Shown one piece after another: positions 1 through 7,841 of a stretch of 32,644 nucleotides of DNA; position 1 is the stretch's first letter; each line of letters begins with the position of its first letter. Position numbers and translations under genes: made by a program. Under the pieces are notes generated by a model. That model did no database searches and had not been told where the DNA came from. It saw only the letters and a list, made by a program, of their open reading frames with translations. Origin of the DNA: Kiritimatiellia bacterium (GTDB lineage Bacteria; Verrucomicrobiota; Kiritimatiellia; RFP12; UBA1067); NCBI GenBank assembly GCA_017450695.1, contig JAFSTA010000226.1, forward strand, positions 1 to 32,644, read 5' to 3'.

Positions 1-41
1 GCAAACCGCGGTTTCGCCCCGTTTTCGCCTTCGCCGGCCAT
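1..41 (-). CDS. 5' end of an unidentified gene, runs off the window
   Basis: Reading leftward from an ATG at 41, the codons give MAGEGENGAKPRF before the edge. AAGGAGG lies at 54..48 with a 6-base spacer, the best Shine-Dalgarno match in the window, and this is why the start is believed. With 13 residues no family can be named. The reading is leftward, like the next three genes. Confidence 0.5.
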   Translation of the reverse strand, partial: MAGEGENGAKPRF

Positions 42-201
42 GTCTCACCTCCTTGTGTGCCGTGTTTTGGACTCTTGTCCCCCACCGCCCTCACCACTTA
101 AACCTCGGAATCTCATTCCTGCGAGGTTTTGCAATTACCTCATGCTACCAAAACCAGTTTTCCTGCACAAGCGAGAAAACTCGCTCATACCGATCAGTTC
201 A

Positions 202-273
202 AGGTTGAGTGGTTGGGTGGTTGGGTGGTTTGGTAGTTGAGTGGTTGGGCGGTTAGGTAGTTGGGTAGTTGGG
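202..273 (+). repeat. G-rich octamer array (GGTTGGGT type), copy 1
   Basis: Degenerate tandem 8-base units of the form GGTTGGGT, GGTTTGGT or GGTTAGGT. The unit is not a multiple of three, so the short reading frames across it are not genes. Similar arrays lie at 3112-3195 (G-rich on the other strand) and 22059-22144. Runs of GG and GGG every few bases could form two-tier G-quadruplexes; this is inference. The rest of 42-520 holds no supportable gene. Confidence 0.8.
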
Positions 274-444
274 AACTTATGAAGGTGAACATTTCCACGT
301 GAGCGCGAGCGGGCGCGCTTGCCTATCAGTTTTGAGTGTTGCGCGGGACAGTCGTAAATCATCGACACGCGATATGCGACACGCGACACGCGCGACGACA
401 TTCCGACTTTCCGACACGCGCCCGTCGCTTGTCGCGAGTCGCTT

Positions 445-474
445 CTTCTCAGCCTCTCAGCTGGCGCGAAGCAC
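445..474 (-). repeat. Hairpin element of the GGCGC / CTGAGAGGCTGAGAAG family
   Basis: On the minus strand this reads GGTGC, loop TTC, GCGCC, followed by AGCTGAGAGGCTGAGAAG. The same unit occurs at 6069-6099, 9691-9721, 14257-14287, 22146-22168 and twice at 25362-25426; stem and tail are kept while the loop varies. Here it lies 46 bases past the stop of the GH109-type gene. There is no T-run, so it is not a classical intrinsic terminator. Confidence 0.75.
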
Positions 475-520
475 CCTACTGCCTACTCCCCGTCTCTTCC
501 AAAGAAAAAGAGCGGCGAAC

Positions 521-1936
521 TCACGATGTCGCGCCGATGTCCTGCTGCGGTCCCGCATCCACGTCCTTCACGCCCATCTTGCTCAGATCGACGGAATGGA
601 TACCGAGAGGTTTCAGCTTCTTCCATGCGCCGCGCGTGAAATCGGGGATGTCCGTAGGCGCACTGCGGTTCAGTACGGATTTTTCCGTGACTTCGCAGAG
701 ACAACTCCACGAGGCGAGATCATAGACGTTCATGTCGAGCGGAAGACCGTTCTGCAAGCAGTATATCCACCGCAAGTCCATGATGAAATCCATGCCGCCG
801 TGGCCGCCGACCTTCTTCGCGATTTCGCCGACATCGCGCCACATCGGATGCATATACTTCTTGCGGTACTCCTCCGTCTTCGCATCATCGAATGCCCGGT
901 CCGGAACATTCCCGTCGCTGAACTGGTTTTCAAAGGCGATGCGAAGCGGATAGTCCATGAAGATGCCTTTCGTCCCCTGAATCATGTTGATGCGGCTGTA
1001 GGGATGCGGCACGAAGCAAGACGTGGCAAGGTAGATGGCGTACCCGTTCACGGTGCGGATGATGGCGGTACTGTAGTCGCCCGCCTTGAGCTTCACAGTG
1101 CGTTGCCAAGAGTCCGGAGGGAACAGCGCCGCGGCCATCGCCCCCGGACCGGCGGACTTCGTATCGACCGCGACAAGGTAGTCGAAGCGGTCGCCGCGAT
1201 TGATGTCCATATACTGCGCCACGGGACCGAGGCCATGCGTCGGGTAGAAGTTGCCGCAGTGTTCCCTGTACCACTCGTTGCGCCAGGTCGGGCCGTTCTT
1301 GATCGCACGGTCGGTTGAATAGTGGAGATATCCTGCCCCTCCATAGACCACCTCGCCGAATATCCCCAGACGGCACATGTTCAGCGCCAGCATCTCCGTC
1401 TCGCCGTAGCAGCAGTTCTCAAGCATCATGCAGTGACGGCGGGTCTTCTCGCTCGTCTCGACAAGTTCCCAGCAGCTATCCACGTCCATCGTTGCCGGAA
1501 CCTCGACGAACGCGTGCTTGCCGCAACGCATCGCCTCCAGCGCCACGGGCGCATGGAGTTTCCAGGGCGTACAGGCATAGACCACGTCACAACCAGAGTC
1601 GTTGCAGAGCGCCTTGTACGCCTCCGGCCCCAGATACTCCTTTGCGGGAGGCAGCTTCTTCGCCTGGAGGATATCTTGACACCCCCGGATCGCCGATTCC
1701 TGGATGTCACAAAGCGCCGCGACCTCCACGCCAGGCATCTGGCAGATACGACTGACGGCGAAGGTGCCGCGCTTCCCCACGCCGACAAATCCGATGCGGA
1801 TACGTCTCAGTGGAGGCGCCGCGAATTCCGCCATTGGTGCGCCTCCATCCAAGCGGATTTTGTCTATCTGGCTGCCTGCCGCCGCAGCGGCGAGACTCAT
1901 CCAGCCAGTCCCCATCAAAAATTCGCGTCTATTCAT
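521..1936 (-). CDS. Gfo/Idh/MocA-fold protein of the GH109 (alpha-N-acetylgalactosaminidase) type
   Basis: A 471-residue exported protein. MNRREFLMG followed by an alanine-rich stretch is a twin-arginine (Tat) leader. The Rossmann glycine motif GFVGVGKRG follows at about residue 50. The middle carries the GH109-type signature YPTHGLGP (His at about 234), then NINRGDRFDYL-like text, PYSRI and QGTKG, and later HGGMDFIMD, which binds the enzyme to this family rather than to generic sugar dehydrogenases. GH109 enzymes use tightly bound NAD to cleave terminal alpha-GalNAc by an oxidation-elimination route. I chose ATG 1936 over an upstream start at 1975 because the Tat motif begins there and purine-rich AGGAGGAAAGGAAAG precedes it. 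It has no obvious operon partner. Substrate could differ from GalNAc, since GH109 is only sparsely characterised. Confidence 0.85.
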   Translation of the reverse strand: MNRREFLMGTGWMSLAAAAAGSQIDKIRLDGGAPMAEFAAPPLRRIRIGFVGVGKRGTFAVSRICQMPGVEVAALCDIQESAIRGCQDILQAKKLPPAKEYLGPEAYKALCNDSGCDVVYACTPWKLHAPVALEAMRCGKHAFVEVPATMDVDSCWELVETSEKTRRHCMMLENCCYGETEMLALNMCRLGIFGEVVYGGAGYLHYSTDRAIKNGPTWRNEWYREHCGNFYPTHGLGPVAQYMDINRGDRFDYLVAVDTKSAGPGAMAAALFPPDSWQRTVKLKAGDYSTAIIRTVNGYAIYLATSCFVPHPYSRINMIQGTKGIFMDYPLRIAFENQFSDGNVPDRAFDDAKTEEYRKKYMHPMWRDVGEIAKKVGGHGGMDFIMDLRWIYCLQNGLPLDMNVYDLASWSCLCEVTEKSVLNRSAPTDIPDFTRGAWKKLKPLGIHSVDLSKMGVKDVDAGPQQDIGATS

Positions 1937-2091
1937 CTTTCCTTTCCTCCTACCTCTACCGCCCGTCCGGAACAATCAGCGTATGACAATCGTCATGCCG
2001 TTCTGTACCCAGTTCTTGAGCGTGAAAACGATTTGCGCCGCGCACGAGACCCCATGCGCCCTTTCGCGCGAGATGATACCGAAATTCCAGT

Positions 2092-2182
2092 TGGACAACT
2101 TGAAAAAACCACGGAACACACGGATTCCACGGAAAAATCATCCCTTCCTTGGAACGGCGATTCCGTGAGTTCCGTGGTGAAG
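2092..2182. repeat. Interrupted inverted repeat of the CCACGGAAnACACGGA family
   Basis: The left arm reads TTGGACAACTTG, then AAAAAACCACGGAACACACG. The right arm near 2160-2178 is its approximate complement, GATTCCGTGAGTTCCGTGGT. A cleaner copy is at 5662-5731, and half copies are at 9266-9301 and 28413-28446. At 2250-2285 follows a separate motif ending GCTCTGCGTGAGAACCCAA, repeated in reverse at 5521-5552. Together these explain most of the gene-free stretch 1937-2323. Confidence 0.75.
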
Positions 2183-2323
2183 CAGTCTTCTGTCGTAACG
2201 TGGATGTTTTCGGGCGAACAGTCACTGTTTCGACACTTTCTTTGCGTACTCTGCGACCACAGCGGCTCTGCGTGAGAACCCAAACGGAGAATCCAGATTT
2301 ACCGTTCCGCTTCCTTTGGGCAA

Positions 2324-2788
2324 TCACGCCCCGGTTGCCACTTTCGCTGAGAACACGATAATACCGACCTGCGCGACGATAGCCAAGGTCTCGATTGCAC
2401 CAAGCACCGCGAACTTGCGCTGATCACACAGTTCCATTTTTTCCGTTGGCATATTGATCAGTTTTGCCGCAAACGCCCCCTGAAACACGGCAACGAACGC
2501 AAATGCGCAGCCCGCGAAGGTCGCAAACAGAGAAAGATGATCTGCCGAAAGATTTCGCTGCGACAGGATTGTCGCGACAATGAATGCATAGACTAGTTTT
2601 GTGACCGGTATGCAAGCCATCCCAAGCGCAGGCAACAACACCCAGGTCGGCGTATCCTTAGCCTCCCGCTTGTATTTCGAAACGAGCTTGGAGAGTCCGC
2701 CCCCCAGCGAGAACAAAAGTCCCAGCCCGACACCGGATGCGGTAATCGCAAACACTCTTGTCATTACTGAACCATCTAACATTGCCAT
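2324..2788 (-). CDS. V-type ATPase proteolipid (subunit K)-like four-helix membrane protein
   Basis: 154 residues forming four predicted membrane helices in two hairpins, the size and layout of V-type ATPase subunit K (about 155 residues). Helix 4 reads FAVLGAIETLAIVAQVGIIVF. It places Glu133 where the ion-carrying Glu of V-type proteolipids sits (ETYAIL in Enterococcus NtpK). Helices 2 and 3 also follow the NtpK pattern (LLPALG..., AVFQGAFAAKLI), but helix 1 is less glycine-rich than usual. No other V- or F-ATPase subunit is nearby. I chose ATG 2788 over GTG 2809 because AAAGGA lies 8 bases upstream, and a possible -10 box (TATTCT, 2823..2818) would put the transcript start near 2811. It could instead be an unrelated four-helix protein; the family match was made by eye. 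Confidence 0.55.
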   Translation of the reverse strand: MAMLDGSVMTRVFAITASGVGLGLLFSLGGGLSKLVSKYKREAKDTPTWVLLPALGMACIPVTKLVYAFIVATILSQRNLSADHLSLFATFAGCAFAFVAVFQGAFAAKLINMPTEKMELCDQRKFAVLGAIETLAIVAQVGIIVFSAKVATGA

Positions 2789-3048
2789 TCTTCCAATCCT
2801 TTCGTTCACTCGCCGATAGAATACCAGATTCTCCCGCGCTTTGCGAGTCCAACTTGTAGCCCCCTTGCCTATAAGTTAGCCGGTCAAGCCGGGTAAACGT
2901 GGTAAGCATTATGCGGACGCGACGGGCTTGTCTCCCGTTCGCGGCGACAGTGGACAAGCGACCGGGGACAAGCGACACACGCGGGCGGCAAAATCGCTTT
3001 GATCTTGTCTTTCACTTCGATCCCTTTTGCTCCACGCTCACTCCGAAA

Positions 3049-3068
3049 AAGCGACAAGAGTGTCGCTT
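3049..3068. repeat. AAGCGACA / TGTCGCTT hairpin
   Basis: AAGCGACA, loop AGAG, TGTCGCTT: a perfect 8-bp stem followed by CCCCGATTGG. Related hairpins lie at 9539-9556, 17908-17927, 28566-28585 and 28603-28626. The third stem pair from the loop end switches from A-T to G-C in both arms in three of them. It lies in the gene-free stretch 2789-3374. Confidence 0.8.
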
Positions 3069-3111
3069 CCCCGATTGGACGATTTGTTCCCCTCTGTGTC
3101 TCTGCGGTAGG

Positions 3112-3195
3112 CTAACCACCTAACCACCCAACCACCAAACCACCTAACCACTTAACCACCTAACCACCTAACCACCTAACCACCTAACCACTTAA
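3112..3195 (-). repeat. Octamer array, copy 2 (G-rich on the minus strand)
   Basis: About ten tandem units of CTAACCAC with variants CCAACCAC and TTAACCAC, the reverse complement of the arrays at 202-273 and 22059-22144. Several consecutive units are identical, so expansion is recent. The stretch after it (3196-3374) holds nothing I recognise. Confidence 0.85.
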
Positions 3196-3374
3196 GGCAG
3201 GGATTGGGAAACAACACAGACAACATCGAGAACAACTGGTATTCGACCGGCTCGCAACCGCGATCCGGATGAGAACCGTCGCGCGGTTGCGCGACGACCG
3301 CCAGCGCGTTGTCTATCCGTTGTTTTGGTTGTTGTCCTTTCCAAAAGAGTTCTTTTCGCCGCACCGTAGCGACG

Positions 3375-5405
3375 TTACGGTCGCGACGGAGCGCGACCCT
3401 CCCCATTTGCGTGAGGAAATGTATCAGCCGCGCGGGCGCGCTTGAGCAGTGCGTCTTCGCCGGGACCGATGACGTTCTCCGGCGGAAGCGGATCGAATCC
3501 AGGAACAGACGCGAGGTTGTCCGGAACCTTTTCTAAAGACACGTTCCCCTGCACCTTGGCGGCTGCCGCCTTGTTCCGGAACAGCGATTCGCCGCCCACG
3601 AAGATGTTGAACTCCACCGTGTCGTTCATGGGCGTGTCCACGGTCGTGGCGAACTCGGGGTACTTCGCCAGGAACTTCGCGCCGCGCGCGTCCGCATCCT
3701 CGATCCATTTCCGCGTTGTAGGCCGCTCGAAGTACTCGCGCCAGTACTTCATCGTCCATTCCGTGAAGCTCACTCCGTAGCGGCAGCGCGTAAAGAGGTT
3801 GTTGCGGATTACGTTGTCGCGCCCGCCATGAATCTGGACGCCGCCGAATTGCCCGCGCGAGCAGTTGTCGAAGCGGTTGCCATAGACGAAGTTGCCGGAG
3901 ATCGCGTCATCGAAGCGGATGCCCGCCTGTCCGCATTTCATGTACTCCCCGCCTCCGCCGATGTCGCGCCAGATGTTGTGGATGAAACGGTTGCCACGGC
4001 AGGTCGGGTCGCCCCACATATCCACCCCGCCCTGATCGTCGGACTCCAGCACCACGTTCTCCACGAGGTTGGATGCGATCAGATGCTCGTTCCCGCCCAC
4101 CCCGAACGCGCTCGACGGCAGGTTGTGCAGACGGTTCCGTACCACTGTCATCCCGTAACCGCTGATGGCCATCCCCGTCGAATACGTGTGCATCGCGTGT
4201 CCCGTGTCGCTCACGTCATTCGCCTCCACCACCGTGCCGGATGTCTTGAACGAACGCCGATCGCCGCCGCCGATTTCCACAGCCTTGTGCCCGAATGTAT
4301 GAAACACGTTGCCGCGAACCGTACACCCGTTCGCGCCGTACATGAGGAAGCCGGTCCCGCCGAAGTCGCGCACCACGCACCCCTCGAACGCGACATCGGT
4401 CACGTTGTTCATCACCATGCCATGATGGCGTCCGGTACGGAAGACAAGTCCCTCAAAGCGGATATGCGAGGCATCCTTCACCTGGAGAAGCGGATATGCG
4501 GCACGAGCTAGCTCGTAATGATCCTTCCCCGGATCAGCATCAGCCGGAGGACGGAGGTAGAGGACACCCGCCCCCCGATCAAGGAACCACTCGCCGGGGG
4601 AATCGAGTGCCCCCAGGGCGTTCTGCAGGTACAACGGCGCATCCTTCTTGGGGAAGTTCCACTGGTCAACCAACCGAATCGTGATCGTGCGGGCTGCAGG
4701 ATCGACGGAGACGGGAACAGTCTGATCCGCCCACAGGTACTTCCAGTAGCCGAGCGCCTGGAGGTCGGGGGCGAGGGATGGCGCCCAGCGCGACCAATCG
4801 CCAAGATCCGCCGTGAAGATACGGTTGGTGGCGTCGAGGACAGAGGTGATGGGAAGGAAGCCTTTGTCCGGATGGCGAGCCAAGGTGAGCAGACTCCCAT
4901 TGCGGTAGAGGGAGAGGATACGGAACTGGGCATTCGGAAGTCCGAAGCCGCAGGGTGCGTCTGGGTCGAGGGCATCGAAACCGAGGGACTTTACATCCGC
5001 CGCCCAAACCTTCCCGCGAGCGGCGGCGGGAATACGCGGGCCGTCCGCCTTGCGCCACGCCGACGCGGGAACGGTCCACCCTCCGGAGAGGACAGGTCTC
5101 TCGTCCTTCCATGCACGGTAGGTAATGGCGGCGTCCGGCGTACCGGAATCGTCTTTGCCGAACGCCCATGCAGCTCGCATTGGATACGTTCCCCCGCGCA
5201 ACCACACCATCACGCCGCCGTTCGGCAACGGCCCGGACTTCTTGATGTCGCGCACGGCGGCAGACGCACGGGCCGGCGTCGCGAACGGAGCCTCGAACGT
5301 ACCTGCCGCAGAATCGTTGCCCGTCGGCGAGACAAAAAACTCGACCGGTGCCGCCACCGTCCAAAACGCGGCGAAAACCGCAATGACTGTCCATTTTGTT
5401 TTCAT
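3375..5405 (-). CDS. Secreted right-handed parallel beta-helix protein, GH141-like
   Basis: 676 residues. A Sec signal peptide (MKTKWTVIAVFAAFWTVAAP) is followed by FFVSPTGNDSAAGTFEAPFAT and WLRGGTYPM, the usual opening of large secreted beta-helix hydrolases. Text such as DSGTPDAAITYRAW, RPVLSGGW and GNEHLIASNLVEN resembles GH141 proteins (fucosidase/xylanase type), but I cannot identify catalytic acids with confidence. Repeated 'xxNxF/V' coils (residues about 330-580) show the helix. ATG 5405 is chosen because the signal peptide starts there and a sigma70-like promoter lies directly upstream; a longer frame to 5480 would start upstream of that promoter. The last nine residues (GEGRAPSRP) are encoded by an intergenic-type palindromic repeat at 3379-3398, so the natural stop was probably lost to a repeat insertion. 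Confidence 0.75.
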   Translation of the reverse strand: MKTKWTVIAVFAAFWTVAAPVEFFVSPTGNDSAAGTFEAPFATPARASAAVRDIKKSGPLPNGGVMVWLRGGTYPMRAAWAFGKDDSGTPDAAITYRAWKDERPVLSGGWTVPASAWRKADGPRIPAAARGKVWAADVKSLGFDALDPDAPCGFGLPNAQFRILSLYRNGSLLTLARHPDKGFLPITSVLDATNRIFTADLGDWSRWAPSLAPDLQALGYWKYLWADQTVPVSVDPAARTITIRLVDQWNFPKKDAPLYLQNALGALDSPGEWFLDRGAGVLYLRPPADADPGKDHYELARAAYPLLQVKDASHIRFEGLVFRTGRHHGMVMNNVTDVAFEGCVVRDFGGTGFLMYGANGCTVRGNVFHTFGHKAVEIGGGDRRSFKTSGTVVEANDVSDTGHAMHTYSTGMAISGYGMTVVRNRLHNLPSSAFGVGGNEHLIASNLVENVVLESDDQGGVDMWGDPTCRGNRFIHNIWRDIGGGGEYMKCGQAGIRFDDAISGNFVYGNRFDNCSRGQFGGVQIHGGRDNVIRNNLFTRCRYGVSFTEWTMKYWREYFERPTTRKWIEDADARGAKFLAKYPEFATTVDTPMNDTVEFNIFVGGESLFRNKAAAAKVQGNVSLEKVPDNLASVPGFDPLPPENVIGPGEDALLKRARAADTFPHANGEGRAPSRP

Positions 5406-5435
5406 GTTCCGTAACCTTTCAAGAGTAACGGAGAA

Positions 5436-5465
5436 ATTATATTCATTTTTGCGAGATTCTGGCAA
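5436..5465 (-). promoter_or_regulatory. Sigma70-like promoter of the beta-helix gene
   Basis: On the minus strand: TTGCCA (5465..5460), 18-base spacer, perfect TATAAT (5441..5436). A transcript start near 5429 leaves a leader of about 25 bases before ATG 5405. This is a sequence match only. Confidence 0.6.
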
Positions 5466-5661
5466 GATGCAATTTGGCAAAAGTAAAATCGCTACGCTTT
5501 GAAATGGTTCAACCTAAGATTCCTCGTTTGGGTTCTCACGCAGAGCCGCTTGAGGTCGCAGAGAAAATGCCGAAAACAAAGGCTTTTCAATCCCCCGCAC
5601 ACACAGAAAACGGATTCACCCAAATGGTGAAAGTCAGCAAAATTTCAATGCGCCATGATTC

Positions 5662-5731
5662 ACCACGGAACACACGGAATCACCGATCAAAAATTCGGAT
5701 GATTTTCCGTGTATTCCGTGTGTTCCGTGGT
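5662..5731. repeat. Perfect 19-bp inverted repeat of the CCACGGAAnACACGGA family
   Basis: ACCACGGAACACACGGAAT at 5662-5680 is matched exactly by its reverse complement at 5713-5731, with a 32-base spacer that contains further partial copies. The right arm continues into TTTTTCAAATTGTCCAAC, the same flank as at 2092, 9266 and 28413. The whole stretch 5406-6101 has no gene; it also holds the 5521-5552 motif, an AAGCGACAAGAGTG half hairpin near 5922, and AAATGGTT-type text. Confidence 0.9.
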
Positions 5732-6020
5732 TTTTCAAATTGTCCAACAGCGGTGAAATTGCCGAGCCGCCGAAAAGCGGAACAGATCAGGTCGATTGAA
5801 AGCCGCGTCAGCGGCGATTTAACCATTGAATCTTTTAACCATCCTTTCGTGTCTTTTCGTAATCGCGCGTAGCGCCCTCCTGCGTTGCTGCATGAGGAAT
5901 ATACAACAACACCCCGAAAAGCGACAAGAGTGCCAAGGGGAAAATTAAATCGCTGCGCTTTAAATGGTGAAATGGTTAAATGGACGAGGCACCGGCAAGA
6001 GTGTCGCTTCCCCGAAAGCC

Positions 6021-6038
6021 GACGGCGAGGGCGCCGTC
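6021..6038. repeat. GACGGCG / CGCCGTC hairpin
   Basis: GACGGCG, loop AGGG, CGCCGTC, followed by GCTACGCA. The same unit recurs at 28537-28554 (opposite orientation, one wobble pair), 32426-32443 and 32591-32608. It directly follows a half hairpin ending TGTCGCTTCCCCGA, so elements of two families are nested side by side. Confidence 0.75.
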
Positions 6039-6068
6039 GCTACGCAGCGGACGCGACACACCTCCCCG

Positions 6069-6099
6069 CTTCTCAGCCTCTCAGCTGGCGCGTAGCGCC
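6069..6099 (-). repeat. GGCGC hairpin element directly after a stop codon
   Basis: Minus strand: GGCGC, loop TAC, GCGCC, then AGCTGAGAGGCTGAGAAG. The stop TAG of the neighbouring pseudogene (6104..6102) lies two bases before it. The same arrangement is seen at 9691-9721. Confidence 0.8.
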
Positions 6100-6101
6100 G
6101 C

Positions 6102-7841
6102 CTAGCGGATGATCAACTTCGATCCGTCGCCGTAAATGATGACGCGCGCGGCGGTGCTCAGGGTGTAGTTCGCGTTGTCGGTGAACACGAGGACGTCATA
6201 GGTGCCTGACAAGGGCTTCCGGTCCGAAATCACCAGCTCGCGGTTGACGGCGTTCGGGATCGCGACGCCATCCATCCGCCACTGGTAGGAGGTGGCGTTC
6301 GGCGCGTACACGGAGAGCGTAACGTCGCCGTTGTTGACATGGCGCATGGTCAGGGCATCGGGCTGCGTCACGATGGCGGGGCCGTCGCCGGTCGATGTTC
6401 CCGTCGCGATCGGACGCACCAGCACATAGAAGTTCTTCACGCTGTAGCTTGATGCGTTCCCCTCCTAGAAGGTCCAGTCGGGGTCTTTCTTCGCCGTGAA
6501 ATTCGGATTGTTTCCGATGCCGAGTCCGGGTGTGCGGAATTGCGCCGTGTTCCCTGAATGCCCAAAGGCGACCATAGAAAGGATGGTCTCCTGCGCCAGA
6601 TAATTGTGTACCTGCATCGAGCCGTGACCGCAAGCGGGAGCGGTTGCGGTCATGCTGTCACCAAAATCATAGTAAGACCCGTCCGCGCCGGGAATCCCCT
6701 TGTCATTCCCCGCCGCGAAGTTGTTCGGCCAGAACTCGATGTTGCCAGCCGGGAAACTCCCTGTTTGAACGGTGATATCGTTGTCGCTCGCCCCTGCATA
6801 AACGGTGAGGTTCGAGACGTAGCACTGGTGGAGAATCTGGCGTTCCACGCTTGGCACACCGAGTTTCGAGGCGTCCTCGCAGAAGGTGTCCATCCCGGCG
6901 AAAACCCACTGGTAGTGGTTGGTGTCCTGCAGTTCCATGCAGTAGGCCACGCGGTCATAACGGATACCCGCGTTGAACCGGCTCTCGTCAACTAGGTAGT
7001 CCGCGCCCGGATAGCTGTAGCAAACGCTGTCTTTGATCTCCAGCGCGTTCAGCAGCTGGTAGCCCCTCAACTCCGACACGTTCGACCGCGTCAGGAACGC
7101 GGGAAGCGTGGCGGGAGGCGCGACGACGGCCAGCGTCTTGTCCGCCGTGTACGGCGCGAGGGAGACGGTCAGCGAGTTGGTCGTGTTTTCCGCCAGCGGT
7201 TCCGCCAATGTCAGCAATACGTCGCGCGGTTCGGAAGCGGAACGCGCAACATCCTTGATCTGGATAGAGGCGTCGGCGAAGGCGTAACGGTCCGCCGCCA
7301 GCAGGGTCTTCGGCACGGCGGCCGGATAGGAGACGCACACGCGGTCGCGGGCAAGGCTGACGACCGCACGGCGCGGTGCCTCGACACCCATCGACAGTAC
7401 CTGCGGAATCTTCGCGCGGCTCACGAAAACGCAGAGGCGGCGGTGACTGTAGTTGCCGGCGTTGTCCGAGAAAGTCCAGTCGGTGACATCGCTACGCAAG
7501 GCACTGTTTCCGATACCAATCTGTACAGTGTTGCCGGCGTTGAAGTGGTTGTGTGCCCAAATCGTCTGCCGCGCGCCGAAGTTGTGGACCTGCATACAAC
7601 CATAGTTGCCCCCCGTATCTAACCGGTCTCCGAAGTCGAAATTATTGCCGCTGGCGTTGGGGATGTTGATCGCGTTGGGAGCACCGTAGTTCCGGTAGTG
7701 GAACTCGATGTTTCCGGTGGCAATCCCCTTTCCGGTCTGGATACCCGCGACGTTGGATTCCACATCGAGGTTCGCGACCGTCTGCTGGAAGGTCCATCCC
7801 GTCGGTACGCCGAGTCGTGTCGGATCTTGCGTCATGGCGTC
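6102..7841 (-). pseudogene. Remnant of a secreted tandem-repeat plus Ig-like domain protein
   Basis: One reading frame runs from 7841 to the TAG at 6104..6102, broken by a single in-frame TAG at 6467..6465. Two related blocks are visible. Block 1 (from 7841) reads DPTRLGVP...GNIEF...FDFGD...SMQVHN-like text...DWTFS. Block 2 (to 6468) reads DASKLGVP...GNIEFWPNNFAAG...YDFGD...GSMQVHNY...DWTF followed by the stop. In block 1 the residue after DWTF is Ser (TCG), so TCG to TAG is a one-base change. After the stop comes an Ig-like domain (VTQPDALTMRHVNNGDVTLSV...YQWRMDGVAIPN...SGTYDVLV). The 5' end, including any signal peptide and the first part of block 1, is missing; homology stops at 7839-7841, where the DUF4143 fragment begins on the other strand. 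Function is unknown; it was probably a surface or secreted protein. Confidence 0.7.

Noticed and set aside
269-1318. A 349-codon rightward open frame
   Set aside because: It begins in repeats and continues antisense to the GH109-type gene; no family features.
3112-3195. Telomere-like sequence
   Set aside because: Arrays are internal, short and degenerate, and occur in both orientations between ordinary genes.
6465-6467. TAG as a recoded sense codon
   Set aside because: TAG ends several intact genes in the window (iorB, LUD, DUF4340, GH71/99-like), so general recoding is not supported.
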